From positions 11,884-75,883 of the forward strand of contig DASUUH010000116.1 in NCBI GenBank assembly GCA_036374175.1: DNA of 64,000 nucleotides, in the 5' to 3' direction. Below are positions 40,638-49,566 of this stretch, piece by piece. Both the position numbers and the translations under genes were made by a program. The notes under the pieces are model-generated. The model was not told the origin of the DNA. It searched no databases and saw only the letters and a program-made list of their open reading frames with translations. Numbering within the stretch: the stretch's first letter is position 1; each line of letters opens with the position of its first letter. Source of the DNA: JASLBX01 sp036374175. GTDB lineage: Bacteria; Actinomycetota; Actinomycetes; Jiangellales; Jiangellaceae.

Positions 40638-41372
40638 TCAGCCTCGCAACCCGCGCACGACTGCCCAGACGATGATCGCGCCGGCTATCACGGCGACGAC
40701 CGGCACGACGCGCCTGGCGATGGATCCGCCGGCCACCTGAACCAGATTGATCGTGTCCGGAGTCGGCCGCGGCTCGGCTGGACGCGTGCCGGTGCTGGCC
40801 GGCCCTGTCGTTCCAGCGGCCGGTCCGGCTGCCTCCGGTCCTGCTGCCGTTTCCGGTTGGCCGGCCGCTACGGGTTCACCAGCCATCTCACCCCCGGCCG
40901 GTGTCTCCCCCGCCGCCGGTGCTGCCTCTCCGGCGCCGAGCCGATCCGCCAGACAGTCGGCGAACTGGCCGAGCAGCTTCGCGCCCACCTCGTCCATCAC
41001 GCCGCGGCCGAACTGCGCGGGCCGTCCCGTGATGGCCAGGTCGGTCTCAACGTTGACCTGGGTGCCATCGTCAACCTGAAGCAGCACTGCGGTTACCGTG
41101 GCAGCGGCTGTGCCAGCACCGCGAGTCTCGCGGCCCTTGGCCTGCACGACGACGCGGCGGGTGGCGGCGTCCTTTTCAAGGAAGGAAGCCGTGCCGCTGT
41201 ACGCGACGGTGACGGGGCCAACGCGTACCTTCACCTTGCCGGCGAAGGTGTCGCCGTCGACCGATTCGATGGTTGCGCCGGGCATGCACGGCGCCACCCG
41301 TTCGACGTCCAGCAGCACGTGCCAGGCCTGCTCGACCGGGACCGGCACAGTGAATTCATGTTCGAGTCGCAT
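40638..41372 (-). CDS. coxG: CoxG-like SRPBCC protein with C-terminal membrane anchor
   Basis: This 244-residue protein begins with a CoxG/SRPBCC lipid-binding fold (about residues 1-145: MRLEHEFTVPVPVEQAWHVL, RVAPCMPGATIE, GPAQ-like AITGRPAQFGRGVMDEV). About 65 residues of Ala/Gly/Pro/Thr-rich linker follow, then a terminal membrane helix (VVPVVAVIAGAIIVWAVV). In Oligotropha carboxidovorans CoxG helps anchor CO dehydrogenase to the membrane, and the linker-plus-helix layout fits a tethered quinone- or enzyme-binding role. It is the last gene of the form II operon, five bases after coxM2. It could serve the form I enzyme too, since no other coxG is present in the window. Confidence 0.85.
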   Translation of the reverse strand: MRLEHEFTVPVPVEQAWHVLLDVERVAPCMPGATIESVDGDTFAGKVKVRVGPVTVAYSGTASFLEKDAATRRVVVQAKGRETRGAGTAAATVTAVLLQVDDGTQVNVETDLAITGRPAQFGRGVMDEVGAKLLGQFADCLADRLGAGEAAPAAGETPAGGEMAGEPVAAGQPETAAGPEAAGPAAGTTGPASTGTRPAEPRPTPDTINLVQVAGGSIARRVVPVVAVIAGAIIVWAVVRGLRG

Positions 41373-41376
41373 CGGC

Positions 41377-42225
41377 TCACATCCCCGCGGCCGCAACCAC
41401 GGCTCGGCGTGTCAGTACGTGGGCCAGGTGGGCCCGGTAGTCGGCAGAAGCATGGATATCCGTCGTCGGATTAAGTCCTTCGGTCGCCGCCTCCGCGGCA
41501 GCAGCCACGGCCTCCGGCGTGGCGTCGGCACCGGCCAGCGCGGCTTCGACAGCCGCCGCGCGCACTGGCGTCGATCCGACGTTGACCAGCCCGATCCGCG
41601 CCGAACCGATCGTCCCGTTGGAACGCTGGACGACCGCCACCGCACCGACCATCGCCCACGCCTGGGCCGACCGGTTGAACTTCTCGTACCGGTGCCCCCA
41701 GCCCTCACTCAGCTTGGGCAGGGAAACCGACACGAGTACCTCCTCCGGAGCCACAGCCGTTTGCAGATAGTCGACGAAGAACTCCGCGGCGGGCACCTCA
41801 CGGCGGCCGCCCCGGCCTGCGATGGTCATCGTCGCATCAAGCGCCAACGCGAGCGCCGGCAGGTCACCCGCCGGGTCGGCATGGGCGATCGATCCGCCGA
41901 AGGTGCCGCGATGCCGGACTGCCGGGTCGGCGACCGTCGCCGTCACCTCGGCGATGACCGGGCAGTGGGTGCGTACCAACGGATCACGCAGCACCTCGTC
42001 GTGGGTCGTAGCGGCACCGATCACCAGCCGGTCACCCTCCTCGCGGACGCCGCGCATCTCCTCGACCCGGGAGACGTCGACCAGGACCTCGGGATAGGCC
42101 AGCCGCAGGCGCATCAGCGGGATCAAGCTCTGGCCGCCGGCCAGGACCTTGGCGTCCTCGCTCAGCGCGGAGACCGCCTCGTCGACCGAGCCGGCCCGGA
42201 CGTACTCGAACTGTGCAGGTATCAC
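41377..42225 (-). CDS. coxM: CO dehydrogenase-family FAD-binding medium subunit (form II operon)
   Basis: This 282-residue subunit of a molybdenum hydroxylase transfers electrons from the iron-sulfur subunit to the acceptor through FAD. FAD-binding motifs are [16 protein letters not shown] near residue 32 and VRHRGTFGGSIAHADPAGDLPALA near residue 105. The start GTG 42225 overlaps the coxL2 stop by four bases (GTGA). The order S-L-M is typical of form II operons. The physiological substrate of form II enzymes is not settled. Confidence 0.92.
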   Translation of the reverse strand: MIPAQFEYVRAGSVDEAVSALSEDAKVLAGGQSLIPLMRLRLAYPEVLVDVSRVEEMRGVREEGDRLVIGAATTHDEVLRDPLVRTHCPVIAEVTATVADPAVRHRGTFGGSIAHADPAGDLPALALALDATMTIAGRGGRREVPAAEFFVDYLQTAVAPEEVLVSVSLPKLSEGWGHRYEKFNRSAQAWAMVGAVAVVQRSNGTIGSARIGLVNVGSTPVRAAAVEAALAGADATPEAVAAAAEAATEGLNPTTDIHASADYRAHLAHVLTRRAVVAAAGM

Positions 42226-44594
42226 TGAGCACCTCCCCGTGCCTGGTTGAGCGCCTCCCAGACCCGCATCGGCGAGCAGGGCATCCTGACATCGTTGACG
42301 CCGTACGGCCGCAGCGCGTCGACGACGGCATTAACGGCCGCGGGGGTGGACGCGATCGTGCCGGCCTCGCCCACGCCCTTCACGCCAAGTGGGTTCGTGG
42401 TGGCCGGTGTCTCGGTTCGGTCGGTGGTGATCGACGGCAGGTCCGCCGGGCTCGGGACCAGATAGTCGACGAACGAGCCGGTCACCAGGTTGCCGTCGTC
42501 GTCATAAACGGCCTCCTCGAACAGGGCCTGCGCGACGCCCTGCACAACTCCGCCGTGCACCTGACCCTCGACGACCATCGGGTTGATCACCTTGCCCACG
42601 TCGTCGACCGCCACGTACTTGGCAAGCTTGACCTCGCCGGTCTCGGTGTCGACCTCGACCACGGCGAGGTGCGTCCCGTGCGGATACGAGAACACTTCGG
42701 GATCGAAGATCGCCTCACCGGTCAGCACGGGGGACTCACCGCCGGGCAGATCGTGGGCGGTGAACGAGGCGAACGCCAGCTCCTGGATGGTCTTGGCCGC
42801 ATCCGGTGACCCCCGGACGCTGAACTTGCCGTCGCTGAACTCGACGTCCGACACGTCGCACTCGAGAACGTGCGCCGCCAGTGTTCTGGCCTTGTCCACA
42901 ACCTTGCGACTGGCCTCGACGATCGCCATGCCGCCGACGGCAAGTGATCGCGAGCCGTACGTGTCCAGCCCGATCGGTGCCGTCCTCGTGTCGCCGTGTA
43001 TGACCACGACGTCCTCGAATGGCACGCCCAGCGCGTCCGCGGCGATCTGCGCGAATGTCGTCTCGTGGGCCTGGCCGTGTGGCGATGTACCGGACACCAC
43101 CTCCACCTTGCCGAGCGGCAGCACCCGTACGGTCGCGGCCTCCCAGCCGCCGGCCACGTATCCGGTTTCACCGAGCCAGCGAGACGGCGCCAGCCCGCAC
43201 ATCTCCGTGTAGGTCGAGATTCCGATTCCGAGTTGCACAGTGTCGCCGCGGTCGCGGCGCGCTGCTTGCTCCTGGCGGAGCGCGTCGTAGCCGAGCAGTT
43301 CAAGCGCCCGGTCGGTGGCCGCCTCGTAGTTGCCGGAGTCGTACTCAAGCCCGGCGACCGTCGTGTACGGAAACTCGTCGTGGTTGATCCAATTCTTGCG
43401 GCGCACCTCGAGCGGGTCCATGCCGAGCTCTGCGGCCAGCTCGTCCATCATCCGCTCGATCACGAAGGTTGCCTCGGGACGCCCAGCGCCCCGGTATGCG
43501 TCGGTGGACATCATGTTGGTGAAGATGCCCGTGCAACTTAAATCGTGCGCCTCGAACTTGTAGATGCCCGGATACATGTAGCGACCGAGCAGCGGGATGG
43601 ACGGCGTGAGCAGTTGCAGGTAGGCGCCCATGTTCGCGATGAGGTCGACCTTCAGCCCGAGCACCGTGCCGTCGCGGGTGGCGGTGATCTCGGCGTGCTG
43701 AATCAGGTCTCTGCCGTGGATGGTGACCTGGCAGGCCTCGCTGCGGGTCTCGGTCCACTTGATCGGAACGCCGAGGCGCTTGGCGAGCACGAGGGTGATC
43801 GCCTCTTCGGCGTAGATCTCCAACTTGGAGCCGAAACCGCCGCCGACGTCGGGTGCGATCACGCGGATGTTCTGCTGCGGGATACCGGTGACCAGCGCCA
43901 TGAAGATCTGCACGAAGTGCGGCACCTGGGTGGACGTCCACATCGTGTACTCGTCCGCTCCGGTCGGCTGGACGACCACGGACCGCGGCTCCATCGCACT
44001 CGGGATGAGCCGCTGGTTGATGAAGCGCCGGGTAACGATCACCTCGGCGCGCTCGCGAGTCGCGCTGTAGTTGCCGTGGTGCTCGGTGTAGGTGAAGCAC
44101 CGGTTGTTCGGGACGTCGTCATGGACCAGCGGCGCGCCATCCGCCACCGCCTCCGTCATGTCAAGCACCGGTGGGAGCGGTTCGATGTCGAACTCGATCG
44201 CCTCGAGGGCGTCCACCGCGGCCTCGCGGCTGGTGGCGGCGACCACGGCGATGCCGTCGCCGACGAACCGGACCTTGTCGGTCGCCAGGGGCAGGTGCGG
44301 AGGTGTCTTGAGGTCCTCGGACACCGTCCACGCAGTGGGCAGCGAACCCCAGTCGTCAGCCAGGTCGGCGCCGCTTAGTGCCGCGACGACGCCGGGCAAG
44401 CCCCGGGCGGCCGACACGTCGACACTGGCGATGCGCCCGTGCGCCACCGGGCTGCGCAGCACGCTGACATGGAGCATGCCCGGCAGCGTGATGTTGTCGG
44501 TCCACTGGGTGCGGCCAGTGATCAGGTGGGCATCCTCGCGCCGCTTGCGGGCGGACCCAACCTCCCGCGCTGGGCGTTCTTCCACCGCGGTCAT
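42222..44594 (-). CDS. coxL: Form II CO dehydrogenase-like molybdenum large subunit
   Basis: This 790-residue molybdopterin-cytosine-dinucleotide subunit has the active-site loop AYRGAGR (residues 366-372, 43479-43499). This is the form II signature, which lacks the Cys that binds copper in true CO dehydrogenase. The catalytic Glu is in [13 protein letters not shown] near the C-terminus, and cofactor motifs include [17 protein letters not shown] 44594 overlaps the coxS2 stop (ATGA). Form II enzymes may oxidise CO weakly or act on aldehydes or N-heterocycles; this one should not be called a CO dehydrogenase without evidence. Confidence 0.92.
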   Translation of the reverse strand: MTAVEERPAREVGSARKRREDAHLITGRTQWTDNITLPGMLHVSVLRSPVAHGRIASVDVSAARGLPGVVAALSGADLADDWGSLPTAWTVSEDLKTPPHLPLATDKVRFVGDGIAVVAATSREAAVDALEAIEFDIEPLPPVLDMTEAVADGAPLVHDDVPNNRCFTYTEHHGNYSATRERAEVIVTRRFINQRLIPSAMEPRSVVVQPTGADEYTMWTSTQVPHFVQIFMALVTGIPQQNIRVIAPDVGGGFGSKLEIYAEEAITLVLAKRLGVPIKWTETRSEACQVTIHGRDLIQHAEITATRDGTVLGLKVDLIANMGAYLQLLTPSIPLLGRYMYPGIYKFEAHDLSCTGIFTNMMSTDAYRGAGRPEATFVIERMMDELAAELGMDPLEVRRKNWINHDEFPYTTVAGLEYDSGNYEAATDRALELLGYDALRQEQAARRDRGDTVQLGIGISTYTEMCGLAPSRWLGETGYVAGGWEAATVRVLPLGKVEVVSGTSPHGQAHETTFAQIAADALGVPFEDVVVIHGDTRTAPIGLDTYGSRSLAVGGMAIVEASRKVVDKARTLAAHVLECDVSDVEFSDGKFSVRGSPDAAKTIQELAFASFTAHDLPGGESPVLTGEAIFDPEVFSYPHGTHLAVVEVDTETGEVKLAKYVAVDDVGKVINPMVVEGQVHGGVVQGVAQALFEEAVYDDDGNLVTGSFVDYLVPSPADLPSITTDRTETPATTNPLGVKGVGEAGTIASTPAAVNAVVDALRPYGVNDVRMPCSPMRVWEALNQARGGAQ

Positions 44595-45103
44595 GCCGGC
44601 ACCCCCTCCGGGGACCCGGCGGGCTCGGCCTGCTCGCTGCCTGCCTGTGCGGTCGCCGCCTGCCGGACCGCGCGCACTATGTTTTCGTAACCCGTGCACC
44701 GGCAGAGGTTGCCCTCCAGTCCGTGCCGGATCTCGTCGTCGCTCGGCTCCGGGTTGTTCGACAGCAGGTCGACCGCCGCCATGATCATCCCGGGGGTACA
44801 GTAACCGCACTGCAGCGCGTGCTGATCGTGAAACGCCTGCTGGACCGGGTGTAGCCCGCCGTCCGCCGACAGGCCCTGGACGGTGGTGATCTCAGTCCCG
44901 TCAGCCTGGACCGCGAGGACCGTGCAGCTCTTGACGCTGACCCCGTCCATCAGCACCGTGCATGATCCGCAGTTCGACGTGTCGCAGCCCACGACGGTGC
45001 CAGTTTTGCCGAGCCGGTCACGCAGATAGTGGACGAGTAGTACGCGGGGTTCGACGTCGTCCTCATGCTGGACGCCGTCGACGTTGACATTGATCCTGGG
45101 CAC
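44591..45103 (-). CDS. coxS: [2Fe-2S] small subunit of molybdenum hydroxylase (form II operon)
   Basis: This 170-residue subunit has two [2Fe-2S] clusters: a plant-ferredoxin-type set ([16 protein letters not shown] and VKSCTV) and a four-helix set (CGYCTPGM and [12 protein letters not shown]). A tail of about 20 Ala/Glu/Gly-rich residues extends beyond the usual end. GTG 45103 has an AAGGAGG motif five bases upstream, the strongest in the neighbourhood, marking it as first gene of the operon coxS2-coxL2-coxM2-coxG. A short stem-loop lies in the leader at 45149-45167. Confidence 0.93.
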   Translation of the reverse strand: MPRINVNVDGVQHEDDVEPRVLLVHYLRDRLGKTGTVVGCDTSNCGSCTVLMDGVSVKSCTVLAVQADGTEITTVQGLSADGGLHPVQQAFHDQHALQCGYCTPGMIMAAVDLLSNNPEPSDDEIRHGLEGNLCRCTGYENIVRAVRQAATAQAGSEQAEPAGSPEGVPA

Positions 45104-45148
45104 TACGCCTCCTTCGCCTAAAGCGCCTACGGAGGCCGGCGAAGATCA

Positions 45149-45167
45149 CGCCGGAGCCCCTCCGGCG
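45149..45167 (-). terminator. Short stem-loop in the leader of the form II cox operon
   Basis: An 8-bp perfect stem (CGCCGGAG and complement) with a three-base loop lies 46 bases before coxS2. Without a T-run it may end transcription from the small gene upstream or act as an attenuator for the operon. Given the ANTAR proteins nearby, regulated termination here is possible but not shown. Confidence 0.45.
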
Positions 45168-45344
45168 CACATGTCAGGGGCCACTGCAACACTATGGCCA
45201 GTTCCGGTCGCGCGGAAGGCATTCAGGTGACCGGCGGCGCAATGCTCTCGAGAGGTGCCGTCGTCAGTCCGGTCGGTTGGCTGAATCACGGCTTGAGATC
45301 GTCCACCATCCGGTGAATCTTGGTGGCGGCGGGTACGAATACGA

Positions 45345-45548
45345 TCAGGCGATGGTCCGACGAATCTGAGTTAGCGCTCCGTCCAGGTCGTTGATCGCCT
45401 GGTCGATCCGCTCAGCGGCGCGGTCGCCGTCGAGAGTCACCAGCGCCGAATGCAGGTCCAGGCTTGCGGTGTAGATTCGCTGCACAACCTCGTCATACCT
45501 GTCAGCATCGACACTGTGGTCCGCGACCTTGTGCACCGGTTCAGTCAT
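45345..45548 (-). CDS. Small protein resembling a histidine-kinase dimerisation (HisKA_3) domain without phospho-acceptor His
   Basis: This 67-residue, all-helical protein has a core (DEVVQRIYTASLDLHSALV and AAERIDQAINDLDGALTQIR, ending RTIA) that matches the two-helix dimerisation region of GAF-type sensor kinases such as DevS, which read VIQRLF...DLDxTIRxIRxxIF. The kinase phospho-acceptor His position (LHDHV) is Tyr here (RYDEV), and there is no ATPase domain. ATG 45548 is used; in-frame ATG 45587 and GTG 45755 would add a poorly coding N-terminus. It lies between the GAF-ANTAR genes and the form II cox operon and has its own promoter candidate. It could act as a dimerisation partner or decoy; that is inference. 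Confidence 0.65.
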   Translation of the reverse strand: MTEPVHKVADHSVDADRYDEVVQRIYTASLDLHSALVTLDGDRAAERIDQAINDLDGALTQIRRTIA

Positions 45549-45937
45549 CTTCGCCGGCGTCCTGTCGCAGGTCTTGAGGCTGGTCATCTTTCGGCCTGTC
45601 TCTGCCGCCTGCGCCGCCATCGGCTTAGGTGGCCCCCCTGACGCGCTCCCCCGCGGAGCGTCATGAATGCACGCATCCGATGACGGCGCGGGCGGCAGAG
45701 TCCGGTTAGCTTGGATGTTCTCGTCGCGCGACGGGCGGCGAACGCAGTTGCACACCGATCATTCGTTCCTCCCGGCACGGCTAGATCGCGATAGTTTCGC
45801 GAAACCACTTCACGCCGCCGGGGTCCGGAGCGACTTGAATTCTCGTGTGATTACGCACGTTACACCCTGCGGAAAGCTCTGTCCACATGATCACAATGGC
45901 CCACCCGACGGCGGCTCGTCCGCGCAGTTCCGGTGTG
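45549..45937. other. Gap of about 390 bases holding a leader and a short open frame
   Basis: No convincing gene is visible here. On the minus strand the gap contains a promoter candidate (45857-45885), then GGGAGGA six bases before ATG 45762, which opens an 18-codon frame (MIGVQLRSPPVARREHPS, stop at about 45706). The remaining leader runs to the small HisKA-like gene. The in-frame extension of that gene through this region has atypical composition for coding sequence. Confidence 0.5.
45857..45885 (-). promoter_or_regulatory. Promoter candidate upstream of the small HisKA-like gene
   Basis: Read on the minus strand, TGGACA and TAACGT are separated by 17 bases, close to the sigma-70-type consensus. 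The predicted transcript would have a leader of about 300 bases containing the short open frame starting at 45762. Confidence 0.45.
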
Positions 45938-46675
45938 CTAGCTGGTCGTATCGGACGCCGGTGGTGCGGTGATGTGCACCATGCCGTCGACAACCGCCTG
46001 GGCGACGTCATGCAGCCGTTGGTTGGCCGAGCGGGCATGGTTGCGTAAAACGCCGAATGCCTCGTCGACCGAGATGTTGAGGCGCTCGGCCAGCACCCCT
46101 TTGGCCTGCTCTATGAGGATCCTGCTGTTGAGAGCGGTCTGAAGCTGGCCGGTGACAGTTTCGTAGTGACGGATGGTTCGCTCATGAAGTATCCCGATGG
46201 TGGCCACGTCCGCAAGGGCCTGGCCGAGCGCGGCAGCCTCCGGGCTTAAAGCACCGGGACGGGAACTGAAGACGTTCAGTGCCCCGACGACGGTGTCACG
46301 GAGCCGCATCGGGATGGCCTCGACCGCCGCGTAGCCGGCGTCGCGCGCGGCAGGGGCGAACTGAGGCCAGCGCTCGTCCGCGTCGGCCAGGTCTGGGCAG
46401 CGCACCGATGTCCCGCCGCGGTAACACTCAAGGCACGGTCCCTCATCGCGCTGCAGCTGGAAGAGCTCGAGCACGCGGGCACTCTCCCTGGACGCCGCCA
46501 CCATGTTGAGGCTGTCGTTGTGGTCGGCGAGCAGCAACCCGCACGCGGTGACTCCCAGTAGTTCCACGACCCGCCCGGCCAGCATGTCCAAAAAGTCGAT
46601 CACGTCATAGTCGTCGACCAGAGTGTCTGCCAGCTCGACAAAGGTCTCCCGGACGCGGACTTCGCTACTGGTCAT
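45938..46675 (-). CDS. GAF-ANTAR domain regulator (second of pair)
   Basis: This 245-residue regulator has an N-terminal GAF sensor domain (about residues 10-165; VVELLGVTACGLLLADH, DEGPCLECYRGGTSVRC, GALNVFSS) and a C-terminal ANTAR domain (about 180-235; LNSRILIEQAKGVLAERLNISVDEAF). ANTAR domains bind paired RNA hairpins and prevent transcription termination. Three cysteines in the GAF domain (ACGLL, PCLEC) could form a redox or metal site. ATG 46675 was chosen by the GAF start; a TTG at 46705 is in frame. It follows the first GAF-ANTAR gene by 26 bases. Confidence 0.9.
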   Translation of the reverse strand: MTSSEVRVRETFVELADTLVDDYDVIDFLDMLAGRVVELLGVTACGLLLADHNDSLNMVAASRESARVLELFQLQRDEGPCLECYRGGTSVRCPDLADADERWPQFAPAARDAGYAAVEAIPMRLRDTVVGALNVFSSRPGALSPEAAALGQALADVATIGILHERTIRHYETVTGQLQTALNSRILIEQAKGVLAERLNISVDEAFGVLRNHARSANQRLHDVAQAVVDGMVHITAPPASDTTS

Positions 46676-46701
46676 CGTTAACTCCGCACTTCTCAGGGCC
46701 T

Positions 46702-47478
46702 TCAACCGGAGGCGTTGCGATCGTCCCGCGGCCCGTCCGACCCGGAATCGTCGGCACGGTTTTCGGCGGGCTCGTCGGGGCTGAATCGTAGCCGCCGTGC
46801 CACGACGTCGGCGGCCACCTCGGCGAGCCCTCGGTCATGGACAAAAGCGTATGCGCGTAAGCGGGCAAGGGCATCAATGACACTGACACCGAGCTGGACG
46901 CTGGCCATACCCGCCGCTTGGTGCACTTCGGCTCGGCGCTCGGCCATATCCCCATCGAGCATTTCGACGCCAGCCTGCAGCCCGCCCCGGTCGTAGAGGG
47001 CCAGGACGAGAATCGCGTCGGAGTAGGCCAACGCGTCGGCGAGCTCGCCAGAACTCAGCGGCCCCGCTGAGCGCCGGTACAGGTCGAGAACCCCGAACCG
47101 CGCGGCTCCTGCCGCGACCGGGAAGGCGAACATGGCGCCAATCCCGCGGTCGGCCGCAGCCTGGGCGAAGAGCGGCCAACGCCGCCATGCCTCCGCTGCA
47201 GAAAGGTCGGCGACCAGCACGGGGCTCGTGCCATCGGCACCATCGAGTGCAGGACCCTGCCCGAGCGTGAACTGCAACTCTTCAAGTTCCTCCGAATGCG
47301 AGTCGGTGGCGAACATCAACTCCAAGCCCGTCCCGCTCGTCATCGACAGACCGGCCCCTGTCACGGCCGCCGCCTGCATGCACGCCAAGCAGGCGTGTTG
47401 AACCGTTGCAGGTGCACCGTCGGCGCGCGCACGGGCGTGGATCGAGGCCCACACCCGGCTCGCGCGGTCTTCTATCAC
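46702..47478 (-). CDS. GAF-ANTAR domain regulator (first of pair)
   Basis: This 258-residue protein has a GAF domain (about residues 20-165; LGQGPALDGADGTSPVLVADL, GIGAMFAFPVAAGAARFGVL). An ANTAR-type helical domain follows (about 185-235; EVHQAAGMASVQLGVSVIDALARLRAYAF), then an acidic tail. The N-terminus holds CLACMQ, a possible redox pair. GTG 47478 has AGGAG upstream and lies 56 bases after coxE on the same strand, so it may be read through from the form I cox operon. With the second copy it could form a heterodimer, since ANTAR proteins act as dimers. The signal is unknown. Confidence 0.88.
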   Translation of the reverse strand: MIEDRASRVWASIHARARADGAPATVQHACLACMQAAAVTGAGLSMTSGTGLELMFATDSHSEELEELQFTLGQGPALDGADGTSPVLVADLSAAEAWRRWPLFAQAAADRGIGAMFAFPVAAGAARFGVLDLYRRSAGPLSSGELADALAYSDAILVLALYDRGGLQAGVEMLDGDMAERRAEVHQAAGMASVQLGVSVIDALARLRAYAFVHDRGLAEVAADVVARRLRFSPDEPAENRADDSGSDGPRDDRNASG

Positions 47479-47534
47479 CGTGCTGCTCCTATTGCAGCGG
47501 CCACATTCTGGTCAGCTCGTGATGTCGGGCCCAG

Positions 47535-48683
47535 TCACCCTATCCCTGTCGCCGTCGCATCGCCATGCCGGTACCTGGGCCGGGATATCTCTTCCTGGGA
47601 GATCAACTTCGCCAGCCGGTCGAGTGCGGCCGCCGTGTTGCCCGCCACGAGCTGGTCGACTGACGGCAGTGCCGCCTGCAGGCCGGCCGTCGCGGGTGCG
47701 AATCCCTCCTTGCCAACATGCGGGCTGACCCACACGACCCGGTGTGCCAACCGGTGTAGGCGGGCCATCTGGACGCCGAGCAGACTCACGTCGCCGCGCT
47801 CCCACCCGTCGCTGGCGAGGACCACGACGGCGCCGCGGGCCGTCCCGCGCTGCCCCCAGCGGTCGAGGAACGCCTTGAGTTGCTCGCCGAGCCGGGTGCC
47901 ACCACTCCAGTCCGGCACGGAGGCGGACGCCGCGGCCAGCGCCTGGTCCGGATCGGGCTGGCGGAGTTCACGGGAAACCCGGGTAAGCCGGGTACCGATC
48001 GTGAACACCTCAGTGGCAGGCCGTCGGCGGCAGGCCGCGTGGGCGAATCTGAGCAGGCTGTCCGCGTAGGGCGCCATCGATCCGCTGATGTCGATCAGCA
48101 AGACCAGCCGGCGTGGCCGATTCATGCGTTCGTGGTGGTATAACTGGGCCGGCTCGCCACCCCGCCGCAACATCGCCCGGACCGTGCGGGCCGGGTCAAG
48201 TCGGCCGTGTCGGGCGGGCCGGCGCCGTCGACTGCGCCGGGTTGGGCCAGATGGGCTCAAGGCCGCCAGCAGCCGGCCGACCTCGGCCCGCTCGGCCGCG
48301 CTCAGCCGAGCGATGTCGCGGTGGCGCAGCACCTCCTGCCGGCTGGCAGACACAGCGAGCGACCTAGTGTCGTCGGCCTCGTCGCTGCCGTCGGGTTCGC
48401 CTTCGACCGCCACTGGCACGATGACCGTCGCGATAGGTACTCGCCGCCTCGGCGCCCCGATCGGGTGCTCGCCGAAGTATGCGGCGAACGCGGCGTCATA
48501 GACCGCCAGGTCGTCCGGCCCGGAGCACAGCGTCAACCGTCCCGACCAGTAGACGTGGGCGGTCTGGCCGGGATCGAGGTGGCGCAACGCCTCGACCCAG
48601 GCGTGCACCCGCTCTGGTCCGACCGCGATGCCGGCGGCGCGCAGCGTGCGGGCGAAACCCACCATCGCCGCCACCGCCGTCAC
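47535..48683 (-). CDS. coxE: CoxE-like von Willebrand factor A domain protein
   Basis: This 382-residue protein of the CoxE family has an N-terminal helical region (GFARTLRAAGIAVGPERVHAW). An Arg-rich middle (TRRSRRRRPARHGRLDP) leads to a VWA domain with the MIDAS metal motif LIDISGSMAPYADSLL (about residue 210) and the late VVLASDGWERGD. In Oligotropha CoxD and CoxE are needed to mature the copper-sulfur-molybdenum centre of CO dehydrogenase. GTG 48683 overlaps the MoxR stop (GTGA), pairing it with its AAA partner. It closes the form I operon. Confidence 0.9.
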   Translation of the reverse strand: MTAVAAMVGFARTLRAAGIAVGPERVHAWVEALRHLDPGQTAHVYWSGRLTLCSGPDDLAVYDAAFAAYFGEHPIGAPRRRVPIATVIVPVAVEGEPDGSDEADDTRSLAVSASRQEVLRHRDIARLSAAERAEVGRLLAALSPSGPTRRSRRRRPARHGRLDPARTVRAMLRRGGEPAQLYHHERMNRPRRLVLLIDISGSMAPYADSLLRFAHAACRRRPATEVFTIGTRLTRVSRELRQPDPDQALAAASASVPDWSGGTRLGEQLKAFLDRWGQRGTARGAVVVLASDGWERGDVSLLGVQMARLHRLAHRVVWVSPHVGKEGFAPATAGLQAALPSVDQLVAGNTAAALDRLAKLISQEEISRPRYRHGDATATGIG

Positions 48684-49552
48684 GCCAGCCCGCCCTCCGC
48701 GGCAACGGCCAGCACGCGCTGCTGGTCCTCGTGGTACTTGACCGCGGCTCCGAGGGTGCGGGCCGCGAGGTCCAGGTCCAGCCCGCGGGCACCGAGCGCC
48801 TGGAGTGCCGCCGTCCAGTCGATGGCCTCGGCCAATCCCGGCGGTTTGAGCAGATCCATTTCCCGCATCCGCTGGGTGGCCCGGGCAACGTCGGCGACCA
48901 GCACGTCGCTGGCCGCCGGAATCCGCCGATGGATCACCGCCACCTCGCGGTCGAAGTCCGGGTAGTCCAGCCACTGGTAGAGGCACCGACGTTTGAGGGC
49001 GTCGTGGACCTCGCGGGTCCGGTTGCTCGTCACGACGACGACCGGTGGCTGCTCGGCGCGCACGGTTCCGATCTCGGGGACCGAGATGGTGAAGTCGCTC
49101 AGCACCTCGAGCAAGAAGGCTTCGAACTCGTCGTCGGCCCGGTCGATCTCGTCCACGAGCAACACCGACGGGATCGTCTCGATGGCCCGCAGCAGCGGAC
49201 GCGCGATCAAGAACCGGCGATCGTACAGCTCGTGTTCGAGCTGCTCGGGGTCGGTGATCCCGGCGGCCTCAGCCGTGCGCAGGTGCAGCAGCTGCCGCGG
49301 GAAATCCCAGTCGTACAGCGCCTGCGCGGCGTCCAGCCCTTCGTAACACTGGAGCCGGATCAACGGTGCCTGCAGCACCTCGGCAAGGGCATGGGCGAGC
49401 GCGGTTTTGCCCACGCCTGCTTCGCCCTCCACGAACAGCGGCCGGCCCATGCGCAGGGCGAGGAAAGCTGCGGTGGCGATGCCGTCGTCGGCCAGGTAGT
49501 CGACGGCGTCGAGTCGCTCTGCCAGCTCCGCTGGACTTGCCGGGAGATCCAC
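48680..49552 (-). CDS. coxD: MoxR-family AAA+ ATPase (CoxD-like)
   Basis: This 290-residue AAA+ protein has Walker A EGEAGVGKTALAHALAE (about residue 43), Walker B SVLLVDEIDRADDEFEAFLL (about 110) and sensor 1 VVVVTSNRTREVHDAL. CoxD-type ATPases act as chaperones with the VWA partner CoxE in inserting sulfur and copper into the active site of form I CO dehydrogenase. Its place directly after the XdhC gene (14 bases) and overlapping coxE supports that role. Assignment as CoxD rather than a generic MoxR rests on context. Confidence 0.9.
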   Translation of the reverse strand: MDLPASPAELAERLDAVDYLADDGIATAAFLALRMGRPLFVEGEAGVGKTALAHALAEVLQAPLIRLQCYEGLDAAQALYDWDFPRQLLHLRTAEAAGITDPEQLEHELYDRRFLIARPLLRAIETIPSVLLVDEIDRADDEFEAFLLEVLSDFTISVPEIGTVRAEQPPVVVVTSNRTREVHDALKRRCLYQWLDYPDFDREVAVIHRRIPAASDVLVADVARATQRMREMDLLKPPGLAEAIDWTAALQALGARGLDLDLAARTLGAAVKYHEDQQRVLAVAAEGGLA

Positions 49553-49566
49553 GCACCTACGGTACG

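Noticed and set aside
45149..45167. ANTAR-type RNA target hairpin
   Set aside because: The loop has three bases, while ANTAR targets have paired stem-loops with six-base loops. I kept it as a plain stem-loop and saw no clear tandem hexaloop hairpins in the leader by eye.
40638..47478. Genomic island or horizontally acquired element around the cox genes
   Set aside because: No integrase, transposase, tRNA end, direct repeats or obvious change in base composition was seen at the borders.
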